This document shows, in pieces, positions 49,001 through 61,000 of a stretch of DNA of 64,000 nt. The notes under the pieces are model-generated. The model did not search any database and was not told the origin of the DNA. It saw nothing but the letters and a program-made list of their open reading frames with translations. Position numbers and translations under genes: made by a program. The DNA is from Ichthyophonus hoferi (lineage: Eukaryota > Opisthokonta > Ichthyosporea > Ichthyophonida > Ichthyophonidae), in assembly GCA_002751075.1 (NCBI GenBank), contig NAOQ01000111.1, positions 91,189 to 155,188 on the forward strand, in the 5' to 3' direction. The first letter of the stretch is position 1. Every line of letters starts with the position of its first letter.

Positions 49001-52000
49001 TTTATTGCATGGTTCCTGCGTTGGAGTGGTGGAGGGTTTCCCAGTGGGGGTGCCTTCTATGGGTTAGTTAGTATGACTGTGTGGACAATCGCCCTGTTAG
49101 GGAAAGTGGGAATTGTGCCTTGGCCCATTGCCATGATTGATGCAGTACGTAAAAGTTAAATATAATTGGTGTATTATTGGTTTGTTGTAGGTTTAGTATG
49201 CCGTTTCTATTGAACTGAGTTGTTTTACTTTAATATTTTTAAAACCCACTCTTATCATGCACATAAATATGCATAAAGTTGCACTGGTGCTTTGTCGATC
49301 ATGCCTGCATGCATACACAAACAGCCACACTATCCTAATTATTCTATTTAAACCTATTCCTGATTTCATGATTCCATACATTTCTTTACATATTTAATTG
49401 ATCAATAGAAGTATAACACCTCTGTCTATGTATAGTTCTTTTTAGTTTTATTCATTTCTATATCTATTTTCATGTTATATTTATCATTTGTCTTTCTATT
49501 CTTCCAGTATCAATCCTTCGAATCATTACAATAATGTAAGTTTCATTACTTAAACCCTCAGTTACATAATGCATGTATATAAGAGAATCAGGTATAAATG
49601 TAAGTATCATCTCCAATTATTCTCATTATTATCGCTATCTCTCTTCATTTTTTATTATATACATTACATGGTATGTATCCTCTCAACTTAAATTATTAAA
49701 AGGAATAAAAGCACATTATAAGTAGAAAACTTAATGACCAACCATGCTTGGTGCGTTTTGTTTTGCCTTTTAGCGCCCAGACACATTCAGGCACTTGCAT
49801 GTGACATTCTAATCCAACATCTAAGGTACGCAGATGACCAATAGGGAGGTGATCAATAGGGAGGTGACCAATAGGGAGGAACAGGATTTGAGAGAGGCAA
49901 TTCGATTGAGCGAAGAAGCATATAGGAACGAAGTGGTAATGACATATTTATCTATATAATTAGTACTTTGGTGGGAGAAGAGAAACTCTAATTAGAAAGA
50001 ACCTACATATGTATGGATGTATTGTGTAATGATTTGACAGGGATGGGTAGAGATAGGGGTAGGGGGAGGAGGGAGAGAGAAGGTTTTGTATATATATATA
50101 TGCATGTATGATATGTATGTATATATGTATAGCTCTCGTCTGAATGGCAATGGACATAAATACATTTGAGGTCTTACCTACACAAACACTCGAATTATTT
50201 CGCCCCGTCTACTTATGTTTATGTTCAAGCACGTTATCTATCCTGGTTACTTGAAAGATTAGAGTACTAACTGGTAAGTTGGGAAACAAAACAACATAGA
50301 TGGGCCAAGGCCGGAATAATGAACAACGTAACACTGACAATCATGATGACTATATGCATATAAACTCTGTACCACCTCCTTCCTATGAACCCGGAGATGA
50401 AGCCCCGCCCCCTCCCAATGCACCAAGGCAGCCACAGCGAAAAGGTAATTATACCCATATATATAGTCTGCTTGATTAGGGTCGGGTCGGGTCGAATCGA
50501 GTAATGTTGATTTAACTTTGTGTCTACAGATAGTATGAGTGTTTATTAATGCATCTGGGTGAGAGGAACGGAATTAGAGTTATGAGACTTACTATTAATA
50601 ACTAGATCTCCAACGAGAGAGATCTTCTAATATTTCCTCTTGAAACCTATGGCTCCAATGTGTTATTCCATCTCGTGAATAGAAGTATTGTCTTGATTAG
50701 TTGGCAAAGTTGGTTTCATAATTTATGATTTTACCTTTTTACAGTATATTCACGTCTATGTAGCCAACGAAACGTGCCAAAACATGGTTGGGTTTTCTTT
50801 TAAATTAAATATATCATTTTTTTTTAAAGTAGCACCATTTTAAACTAATTATTGTTTCTCTTTTCGGCTCTTAGTCAAATATAATTTTATACTTACTTAT
50901 CTTTCACAGGTGGAATGCAAGTTATTCTAGAGCTGTTGGGATCCCTATCACAACTGCTCTGTCAAGGTAAACACTGTATTATATATTGTTTATTTGTACG
51001 CTAATGGATGTCTCTGTAGTTATACTATAAATGGTGTGTTATTATATTATAAATNNNNNNNNNNNNNNNNNNNNNNNNNNNNNNNNNNNNNNNNNNNNNN
51101 NNNNNNNNNNNNNNNNNNNNNNNNNNNNNNNNNNNNNNNNNNNNNNNNNNNNNNNNNNNNNNNNNNNNNNNNNNNNNNNNNNNNNNNNNNNNNNNNNNNN
51201 NNNNNNNNNNNNNNNNNNNNNNNNNNNNNNNNNNNNNNNNNNNNNNNNNNNNNNNNNNNNNNNNNNNNNNNNNNNNNNNNNNNNNNNNNNNNNNNNNNNN
51301 NNNNNNNNNNNNNNNNNNNNNNNNNNNNNNNNNNNNNNNNNNNNNNNNNNNNNNNNNNNNNNNNNNNNNNNNNNNNNNNNNNNNNNNNNNNNNNNNNNNN
51401 NNNNNNNNNNNNNNNNNNNNNNNNNNNNNNNNNNNNNNNNNNNNNNNNNNNNNNNNNNNNNNNNNNNNNNNNNNNNNNNNNNNNNNNNNNNNNNNNNNNN
51501 AAAGCGTAATTATACTTTGAATGGTGTGTTATTATACTACCAAGATGTATGCATCAACCCATTCCTAGACTTGTTCCAATTGCATTTGTCAACACAATAA
51601 GCACATGCTCTCGTCTCATTTTTCTCTTTGTGATCTTCTTTTCTCACCAAATCTTCTCAGTTTCTGTAACAACTATTCTCATATTGTTTGTCAAACACAC
51701 ACCTTTCCCTTCATATACTTTTACAAGTTATTTTATGATATGATAAAAATGCTCACTAAAGCGTTTTTTCTGCATGCACATTTCTCTCTATAGCATAGTC
51801 AAATGCACAATCAAATCCATCATATGTACTTATGAAGATATATTCTAGAGCCAATTATTTTCATTGTTAATGACAAGATCTTGTGTCGGATGCCAACCTA
51901 TGCTATCACTATCATACTTTTTTAGCAGGTTTGCACAACATTCCTGGTGTATATTTCCAAAATTCTGAATCTGATTATAGTTATGTCCTTCACTAGGGCA

Positions 52001-53563
52001 ACTTATCAACTTAGGACAAGAGGATGTAAATGAGGCTCGTTCGTTGTTTCTTTTCCTTAATGGCTTGGTATTTCACACCCTCCCCAAAATGCCTACTTTC
52101 TGCACGTATATTTCCCTTTTTGGGTTCTCTCCTACTTTATTTTCCTGTCTAACTATTCTTTCTGTTTTTCCGGGTATTCTTGTAAGTATTTTTTTTTTTT
52201 TTTTTTTCCGAATTCAAGCAAATCTGCAAATACATTTACACAACTTTTTCATTATATCTCTCTCTACTGCCTCTAGCCACCGGCTATAATTCTGACTATA
52301 ATTAGTTTTCTTCTGGACCGATTTCTGATAGAGATATTCTTTTACTCCTTCTTGGCCAACCTCACCTGTGTATTCTTGTCTATACCTTTGCACAAATGCC
52401 CAAGGTTTATACTCATATATGCTCGTGTCGTTCTGGTAGTCTATGCGTGTAGGTAAGGATATATATATATACGCTTATTTGAAAATATGTTTATATAGGT
52501 AAGTTTGTACATGTATATTCATTTGTAGACTAAGATACTAACATGAGTAAGCCAATTCGATGAACTAAATATTAGGTTTCATGTGTGACGGCTATTATCT
52601 TTAGAAAATATACACCAACATTATATTTGACACCCTTGCAATTGACTTTTCAGACACTGTTTTCGTTACTTTCTGGCTCCCTGTACTGCAACTCTTTGCT
52701 AAAGCTGGCCATCATGGTACTTGCCTTGGTCAGTGTTTTTCAGGTATAGGGTAGTCTTTTGCCTCTTTCTTTCTTTCCTCTGCATTTTAATTTTAATCTC
52801 TCTCTGGTACAATCATTTTATACACATTAGTTTAATTCCGTACTCATTTCTGTGTCCTTTGGCTGTGTTTCTTACCACTTACCTGTTACCCTCTCTTTCC
52901 GCATTAACATTTGGTTCTTTTTTATACATAAGAAAAATACAGGATTAGACAGTTAATTGACACGCTCTGTCTTTTTTTGGTATATGTGCAATGTTGTGTG
53001 TCGGCCTACGTTGTCATAACTCTGTAAAATATTTTACTGGGCTAATATTAGTGATCGTTTATCTATTTCCTTGACCAGTATTAACATAACATGTATGATC
53101 AATAAGATAAGCAATATTATAAATAGAATTGTAAATAGTAAAGCTTCTTTTAAGTTAAAATGCCAGCACTGGTAGTGCCACTCAGTGGGACCTGTGTGAC
53201 GTTATGATGATGCCTGTATACTGGGTTCATATATATATTACCCATACAGTACTATACTACGTGTGTCTCTAAAATCCGATTACATTTCTTCGTTTACTTA
53301 CATTCTCCCGGTATTTGCCTTCTTCTTTCCTCTAGATTTATATCAAATCTAGACATACACAATCGCAAGCTATAATGCAGACCACCATAGGCCTGTGTGG
53401 ATGGGTTGTCGTGGGCCGGTCAGTGTTTGGTCGTCAGCATGCACCAGCAGGGAGTCTAATGGTGTGGTTCTTTTACACATTGATGCTAATAACACTTGAA
53501 CGATGCCTGTTTCCAAAAGTCGGCGAAGGTTGGCTGACTCATTTGAATAACGCTGCAAGATGA
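46094..53563 (+). CDS. unrecognised multi-pass membrane protein with UIM and PPxY in a central linker
   Basis: I do not recognise the family. Exons: 46094-46231, 46485-46554, 48324-48409, 49001-49144, 49834-49935, 50300-50444, 50910-50966, 51997-52181, 52277-52452, 52605-52743, 53336-53563; phases agree and give about 489 aa. Residues 1-146 are hydrophobic (several likely membrane segments, for example GVFGIVTLI, GWIYIPAVIL, TVWTIALLGKVGIV). Residues 147-229 are hydrophilic: three NREV/NREE repeats, a ubiquitin-interacting-motif-like EEQDLREAIRLSEEA (161-175), an Asn/Asp-rich part, PPPSY (205-209, a WW-domain ligand) and PPPPN. Residues 230-489 again hold about six hydrophobic segments and end LNNAAR. 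UIM plus PPxY suggests binding of ubiquitin and NEDD4-type ligases at a membrane (inference). The exon 4-to-5 join is the weakest: exon 4 could instead read on to a TAA at 49157-49159, making two genes. The N run at 51055-51500 lies in an intron whose flanking exons already join in phase. Confidence 0.7.
47295..47605. repeat. degenerate TACTATATGCATTATATG array in intron
   Basis: Irregular units of about 18-36 bp built from TACTATATG and ATTATATGTA in the 1.77-kb second intron of the membrane-protein gene. It keeps frames open on both strands (Ile/Tyr/Cys-rich) without any protein similarity. Confidence 0.75.
47941..48095. repeat. (TATG)n microsatellite in intron
   Basis: Interrupted TATGTATG and TATATA units in the second intron of the membrane-protein gene. 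Confidence 0.9.
51002..51543. repeat. minisatellite holding the second assembly gap
   Basis: The unit TATACT-AATGGTGTGTTATTATA occurs just left of the N run (about 51020-51050) and just right of it (about 51508-51540), with preceding GTA-TTA context. The unread bases 51055-51500 probably hold more units of this repeat. Confidence 0.65.
51055..51500. other. assembly gap (446 N)
   Basis: Run of 446 N in an intron of the membrane-protein gene. Confidence 1.
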
Positions 53564-54858
53564 GGGATGATAACTTATGTATACAGGCTATAGTTTTTAT
53601 TTAAAAGGATATGATGTCAATGTTTGATTGATATTTTTACGAATTAAACAAATTTTACTTAGGTAAATGAGATCTCTTGTCGATTAAATTATCTGTTATC
53701 TGCAGCTCTGATCTATTCTTTGTGTGATCTTCTTTCTCATGGTAAGCTACGCCAATTACGATTAATACAACGAACTGGTTGGGCCATTAAAAATAACATG
53801 TTTGTGTTAATTTTTCAGTCCTGTGCATGAATGCTAGACTTGAATGACCAGATTTTACCAATATAATTAATGGATTACAGCTAGGGATGTATTAAGATAT
53901 AGATAGATTTGTTTACATGAAATCATTCAATGGCGAGATGGCTACCTCGTGGGCCAATATTGAGAAACAAGGTTTGGCAAGGGACTACTATCGCTCTAAT
54001 TCCCTGCATTAGAGATTGAAATAAAGAAGTAGTGTCCAGCGAGTTTATTTTTGCCATATGTTGAGAGAAGACATGTATAATGATATTCACACACTACCGA
54101 GGACGCTTGGTGTGAAGCAATTCCAAGATATTAGCTACAGGGGCTTTCTGATAGAAACATCGTCTGCATATATATTAACTCTTCTGTACCTGAAATCGGA
54201 ATGGTATGGTGTTGATATATATATATAGTCTCCAATTATTCAACACATTGGTACAGGTTATTTTTATTATTTCTGTCCTTTCCCATTATGTCTAATATAC
54301 TGTCTACCCCTTTAATGTATTTTTCTTATAAAAAGAATATATAGGATAAACCAAAGCTATCTTCAAAAAAAAGAAAGTTTTCTACAAGTACGAACGTCTC
54401 ATTAGCAATAATGGGGCAATTTAGTTTTCATAGCAATGATATGTACCGTATACCTTCTTTTTCCAAGATGCATACTGTTTGTGTACATTTATCATTTTGT
54501 TCAGCAGTGCAGGCCGTATCGCAAATGCTTTGCATTGGCCTTAAATTATGAAACACGAATTAAACGGTCTAACATTTAATGTATTATGTCCTGTGCGCCA
54601 TTTAGGACGGTCAAAAATTCATAGAAAAGATAATGTAACGTGTCTAAATGCTAAAAAAAAAAACTGGATACAAATACTCATTGGGTGCTCACGTCCCGGA
54701 CTATTTGATAAAACGATACACTAAAAGATTTTCCTTCGTTATTCAACTATATATACATAAATAAATATGTATATTTACACAAATCGCGGTCATGTTTAAC
54801 AGCAGCCCATAAACACGTCGTTGGACCCCAGTCACTACTCTAACGTCATGTTATGTGC
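53564..54858. other. intergenic between convergent genes
   Basis: Shared 3' flank of the membrane-protein gene (plus) and the Vestigial-like gene (minus). No exon or RNA gene recognised. Confidence 0.5.
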
Positions 54859-55800
54859 CTATGCATTTGAGGAGGTGGGGGTATAAGGTTGTATGTTTGA
54901 AAATCCGTATGAATAAGTTGACGGTCGTGGCTGAACGTAAACCGGAGCAGATGAAATGTGATCTGAAAGAGGTGGATTTTGTCGTTGTTGCTGACTGAAC
55001 ATCTCTGTCTTCCTTTGATGCTCAATGTTGGGGTGTATGTGTGTCTGAGTGTGCGGTGAAGGCATTTTTTTAATCGAAAAAGATTTGGAACAAGACTGCG
55101 TCGACATTGCCATTTTAGAGGAGCCAAGACTACGAGCAAAATGATCATCAACAGCATTGAACATAGCTGTCTGCTCTGCAGGTGGCGCATAATAGGTAAC
55201 GTTGGGGCCAGTTTGGCTTTGTGTGCATGGGGACGGAGTATGTGCAATAGTAGATAGAGGTGAAAGAGATGCATGGCAGGCTAGTTTAGGAGATACTTGT
55301 TGTTCGTTAGGCCTCTGGGTTGGGTAAGGCTGGTGGGAACGAATTTGATTTTGTGAAATAGAAGAGCTCGTGTAAATGGATTGATCAGCATCACGCATCA
55401 ATGGAAACCCTTTGTGAGAGCGCTGAGAGTGCCGTAGACTCTGTGTAAAGTGGTCGTCCACAGAAAACTGATTTTTACCTAGCAACCCTACTGGTGGTAA
55501 TGGCTTTTGCATTGCTTCATTGGGACAAACGTTTGTTTCAATATATTTTGTTCCCTCTGCCGAGTACTTACTAGGGGAAGAGGTAGAATAAGGTGCATCT
55601 CCAAGTGTAGATACAGATCCTGGAGATCCAAGGGTGGAGGGAAACTCCATGTTGCCATTTGACGCTAGCAACTCCATTCGCCTAAAATGCTCGGCAACAG
55701 ATGCAAGAATGAAAAGTGGAGATGCATTTTGAGTATGGAGCTCTGGGGCAGAGCTTAATTCGCCAAGGACTGCAGCGGCATAAATAATATCCGTTGCCAT
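54859..55800 (-). CDS. Vestigial-like protein 4 type transcription cofactor (two Tondu motifs)
   Basis: Cofactor of TEAD/Scalloped transcription factors; VGLL4 competes with YAP/Yorkie for TEAD in Hippo signalling, in the nucleus. Intronless, 313 aa. Two Tondu motifs are visible: VDDHFTQSLRH (114-124) and VDDHFARSLGS (217-227), matching the VDxHFxxSLG core of VGLL4, the family member with paired motifs. A third, weaker look-alike, VAEHFRRM, lies at residues 36-43. The rest is Ser/Pro/Gln/His-rich and probably disordered. In human VGLL4 the two motifs are close together; here about 100 residues separate them. The ATG at 55800 is in the context TAAAATGGC; the frame is open 59 codons further upstream, but that part (Leu/Cys-rich) looks unrelated and is left out. 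Confidence 0.82.
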   Translation of the reverse strand: MATDIIYAAAVLGELSSAPELHTQNASPLFILASVAEHFRRMELLASNGNMEFPSTLGSPGSVSTLGDAPYSTSSPSKYSAEGTKYIETNVCPNEAMQKPLPPVGLLGKNQFSVDDHFTQSLRHSQRSHKGFPLMRDADQSIYTSSSISQNQIRSHQPYPTQRPNEQQVSPKLACHASLSPLSTIAHTPSPCTQSQTGPNVTYYAPPAEQTAMFNAVDDHFARSLGSSKMAMSTQSCSKSFSIKKMPSPHTQTHIHPNIEHQRKTEMFSQQQRQNPPLSDHISSAPVYVQPRPSTYSYGFSNIQPYTPTSSNA

Positions 55801-58800
55801 TTTACTGCTAATTTTTATAAAACAGACGCGACAGAGAAAATCTTTCAATTGTACCAACGGTGAGATCCTGCATGTGTGAATTACAGGAATGAAGAGAGCA
55901 TACCAGTCTATATCCAACTTCAAGAACAACTGACAACTGACTAATGAAATAGTTGCAGCCCAACGAAGTAAATCCAAATAATTCCCATGGCTTTTCCGAC
56001 CAATTGGGTAGATTTATGAACATAATTTGTATTATTTATAAATTTCAATTTATTATTATAATAATTAAAATTATTTTCATATTTGATTTTCAATATTAAA
56101 TGTTTATTTTTATTATATTAATAATATTTAATTTATTGGTATATATTTAATAGATCAATTTATTTAAAATCCTACAGCCCTACATCTGCATACCGCATAT
56201 TTATAAGCACAGTTCAGACTCTCACCCCACGTTATAACTGCATAATAGCATAAAAATAACAAAAAATAATAATAAATATTATTTTTATAATGTTATATAA
56301 ATTTTTTATTCTTACTTTAAAAGGTATTACATAAATAAAAACATGGTGTAAACACAACGCGTATTTAACAAATATGTTATTACTCAAGCACTTAATCACC
56401 AATTAAACAATCTGATCATCAGCTGTAAAAGATTTAATAAAACAGAGTAAATTGGTTTGGGCTGGTATTTTTTTTTAAGCTATAATTTTTTTTTAATAAT
56501 CAACAAGTAATTAATAATATATATTAAAAAATATTAATGCATATATTAAATATTTAAAGAAAATTTCTACATTTTTTATTTTTGATTTACCTCGATAGTT
56601 TTTACCCACCCTTTTCCTTAGACAGACCTTGTCAGCCAACCATAATCGCCTTTTTGTTATGGACCACATGCGCTGACTTAATAATGCCTAGTTCAAATTA
56701 GCTAATGGTATGGTATGTACGTGCTCACGTAAGATTCGCAGATAAATACCGAGTATTTCATATTTATTATTGGAAAAGCCATTAATCTGCATACCCGAGA
56801 GAAAAATTGTTTCCGTTCATTTGTCTGTTTTTTGGTAAAAAATACGAAGTCATTGGAATTCCGATAATTGACTCATTGCACCAAATGTAGTAATAAACCA
56901 TTCAAAAAAAAATTCATTACGCTGGAGCCATGCAAGATGGCTTAAGTATGACTCAGATTTCAATTATTATATAACGTCTTCAAAAATAATCTAAGAAGTT
57001 TTTATAATGGAACACTAAGCAGATTTTATTTAGTAAATTGTTAGACCCAGATCTAGCACGTGCATCAGCCAATTGAATGAAATAAACAAGTTGCTTTAGA
57101 TCGGATCGGCAGGCTTGTTGATATTAGGTCTGATTTCGTGAAATTAAGCATTATGATTGGCTGCATGATCGATACAACCGAAGACATTCCTATGTTGCAG
57201 TGGTTTGTTATAATTATAGTTTTCAGGCCCAATTATGATTTGTTTTACAATAATTCGACTAAATAACTTACCAACTTACCATACATTTTTTTTATAAAAT
57301 AATAGCTATCACGTAGAAATATTTATCTAAACAATATACAGTGTGCACATTTCTTTGTAAATATTAGTTCTTGATGCATTGTATCCCCCAGAAGTAAAAT
57401 TTTTAGGGGAAAAATCTCTTAAGAAATATCGATACTAATAGTTAAGATTACAAACTATGTCTTAGACTTATGTCTAATCATTAATTAATGTAAGATGTTA
57501 AATAATTAGTATGATAATATGTCTTAATAGTTAAAAATGCTTAATATATATGGTAAATATGAACGTATCACCGCGGCATTATAATATTAATTGCAATTGG
57601 ACTAGGATATATTTGCAAAACCCGAGATCCCTTGGACGAACGGAATAAACTAAACTATTGGTGAATGATACACCAATCTTTTATTATCCCTATAACCAGG
57701 TTTTCGACCAGGAAATATAATGAATTCAGGCGTCCAATAATTAGAAAAATTAAATACCAGAAAAAAACTTACCGTGCAATGGCGAGTACTTATAATTTGA
57801 TAAATTTGAATTTGAATGTAATTTTTTTTTAATAAATTTTTTTATATATCAACGTGGTGACGATATCATAATAATAGTTACGTTACGTGAAAATTTTACC
57901 AAATCACACTATAAAAAGCGGTGACCTTTGTTTCTCAGGATCTCCCAATCAACTTTTTTAATTTGCTCGTGCTTGGGAAATTTTACAATCCGGAATGCGT
58001 GGAATAATCCATATTCCTAAACAACACGTGTCTAATCACTGAAAGTTTGAAATCGCAAAATCCCACAACCATGAACCAATGGGATAGGTAAAAATAGTTA
58101 AAAGGGCCGTATATTTGCTTTTATTTATTACTCATCTTTACTACGGCACAAATTTATTATTAGCATGAATAATATTAAGAGATAATTGCTCTCTTGTGAA
58201 CAAGTCTACAAAAAAAAAAGAGCCGCCAATGAAAGAAAAATATTTTAAGTTGGTGCTAGGTAGCACATCACTATGTAATAACAAGTATTAAAGAAAGCTA
58301 GCTAATGTGGCATTTCTTAAGGTTCTAAACACATACATGATTAGAGACCAGGAAACATCCAAATAAATTAAAAGAGCCGTTCATGCCTGATCAAAAGCAT
58401 CAAAAATTACCATCTCGATATTATTCATTATATCCCTATTGTTTATGTCCCAAGAAATCTCGGGAGAAGCAAATCATATTACTCAAATATATTCCTCCAG
58501 AGTGAGCCTTCATTCTAGAGCAAACCAGATTTTTTCGAAACTAAGAGAACATGCACTTACGTAACTCCTAACGAAAATATGATCATCAACTATAAAACCA
58601 CAATCACCAAGTTGGGAGACAGGAGTGATTCAAACCTTCAATCTAGACTTATCTTCCAGTTATCACCAGCAGGCCAATAACCGGAAGTTAAATCATTATC
58701 ATATTATCATGTCCCTCTGGTAATACAGCTCTTTTATGGGAAGCCTATGTTGGACTAGTAGTCAGCCTGTACTATGACACATCTGTTCTCAATTCATAGA

Positions 58801-58900
58801 CCCGTCCAAGAGTGAGGTGATATATGATATTCATTGACATATATTATGAACCGAATCTAACTTGGATCAAATTGGATCTGATGGAGTGATTTGTAGAGTC
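55801..58900. other. very AT-rich intergenic, Vestigial-like upstream region
   Basis: Long runs of A and T, especially 56030-56580. No exon, RNA gene or long repeat recognised. Promoter of the Vestigial-like gene must be near 55.8-56.0 kb. Confidence 0.5.
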
Positions 58901-61000
58901 AAGGTTTTTTCACTTGTATGAGGTAAATTTTTGAAATCGTATTCGGGCTGCTTAACTGTAACTGTGGTATCTTTCTGTTGAATTTATTCCAACCTTTACT
59001 CTTTTGGAATCGTTAGAATGAACCATGACAGAAGCCTTGTCGGTATCTACGGTACCTGCGATAGTGGGAATGTATGTACGTTGTGTGTAACAGTATGCTA
59101 ATATTTTCTGGTCTGAATCTTTCTTCTGATTAAGCATTTTTTTTATGTCTGGTTATAGTCCTGCAAAAGAAGCTGGTTGTTTTTTCTCTGATCGGGTGCC
59201 TGTCAATTCGATTCAGTTTATTTGGTTTTATTGGGAATAAGTGAGACACGAGCGTCTCTGTGACCTATATTCGTTTAGAAGAAAAGAGAGCCCGGAAATA
59301 AGGGGCTCTTAAACGTGTACCTTTGCATACGCGGAATACATATATGTTATGAGATATTTTTATTATTGAACAAGTCAGTAGGACCTGTCTTATGATGCCT
59401 ACCTAAGCAATGTAGTATCTGAACCGCATAACATGATCTGAAATGGCTTACTACATAATTGCAAGATCTTTACCATTGGCGGATTCGAATTTGATAGGTC
59501 CTCTTTGATTGCCGTTTAACACCAATAGATGGCACTGACTATTTTCCCATACTTGTTAATAATATTAAATGCTTACAGCTAGCTACATATAAAAATACCC
59601 AAATTAATTAAATATTCCTATTTTAACAGGTTTTGATCCTTCCAGCTGGTTAACCCAGTGGTTGGTGTTTTCTAATCATTTGCGTGTTTAGAATCGTCCA
59701 GAATGTGGGCACAGTTATAGCGTTCTTTTACATTTAAGCGCTCTCCCAAGCCGAATCAAAGATTTTTCGTGTATCAATTGTTCCTGATTGGCCTAGGATC
59801 CCTTTCATTAGCGCTATGTTATGTTTTCTACATTTTTAACTATATGCCTAATAGAATTTCCAAGGCAACGTTCCCGTTTGTTGGCTTATCGAATGTAGAA
59901 ATAGGTATATAATATATGTACATGTGTGATATAGTTTATGCATTGCTTAAGTGCCGGACATCCTTTCCAGTCCTCTTGGTGCTCTGGAATTGTAGGAACA
60001 TAGAAACATACTCGATCAAATTGTTTAATTAGTAATCGTTGATAGCAATTTTGATCAGAAATTCTGGTTGCAACAGTATGTAGTAAGCATGGCAAGGTAT
60101 CTGCGCTTAGTTGTTGATATAGCCATGATGCTCTTTTTCTTCAAGAGCTAATCAATTGGTCTCCCAGGAAAATAAATAATGTATCCCAAAGTGCTTTAAG
60201 TTGTGCACGGGTCAGCTGTGAGGTCTTCACAGGAGAAGGCAGTGATTTTAAGTGACACTTTGTCATAGATGATACTCTCTTCAGCAGTAGCCTTGAGATT
60301 ATCTCAGGAGGTACATGATCATTTCAAAAATGGCTTTAGTTGGCTGCCCAGTGTATCTGTAAAGGTTGCTAACCCCAAACCGAATGTCAGAATGACTGGA
60401 GATGGCTGAAGGTGTCCATATAGTTTTAAAACTGGTCACTGGTATGAGATGTGACAGAAGTCTTTATTTTTGACGTCCACCTTCCCCTGGACACACAGTT
60501 ATGCTTTGTTTAGAGTGATGTTGCTATGACTGTCTCACCTTCTGTGGTATGCCTACAAGTTGTAAAAGACAATAGTATCATTGGGGAGTTGATTGTATGG
60601 CATCAAAGTCCAGGTATGAAGCATTTTAATTGTTTTAAGTTCTGTATAAATGGCCGTGATTCAGGCCATTTAGTCATAGTCTTACATAGCCTCTTTGTAA
60701 ATTACAGGTCTGTGATCTCAGGTGTGTTGGGTATGGAAGCAATAGTAGATATGGCAGCAATTTGGCTAGCCGTATGTGTGGAAGATGTAAATTGGGCATA
60801 CTTTTGTTTGCTTCATGCCATTGGGAGTACATCTTGATGAGCACGAGTAGTTGCATCTACATCTGGCTTGGTGAACTTATCCACACTATTTTTCTCATCA
60901 TTAAGAAAGAATTTAGAAACCGGTATAGCAAATGGGGGAACTGGAGGCCAGGAAGTTGCGAGGGTGGCTAGAGGGTGGTTAATAACAGACTATTCCTCAA
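58900..61000 (-). mobile_element. decayed transposon-like coding stretch, class uncertain
   Basis: The minus strand is more GC-balanced than its surroundings and codes, with breaks, for several stretches of ordinary protein-like composition: around 60960-60850 (Pro/Phe/Asp/Lys-rich), 60300-60150, 60095-59890 and 59137-58952. No splice consensus links them and no host family is recognised. Overall look is that of a retroelement fossil, perhaps gag plus part of pol; no LTR pair was found. Confidence 0.35.

Noticed and set aside
49508-49536. Small exon candidate (acceptor TTCCAG, donor GTAAGT) in the membrane-protein gene
   Set aside because: In phase it brings a stop codon after eight residues; joining exon 4 directly to the UIM exon keeps the frame.
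50994-51600. Two long plus-strand open frames
   Set aside because: They run across the 446-base N run inside an intron and have no real coding content.
54846-55274. 142-codon frame overlapping the Vestigial-like gene
   Set aside because: Shadow frame of the Tondu-containing protein on the same strand.
55801-55977. N-terminal extension of the Vestigial-like gene by 59 codons
   Set aside because: Leu/Cys-rich and unlike the rest of the protein; the ATG at 55800 has the better context.
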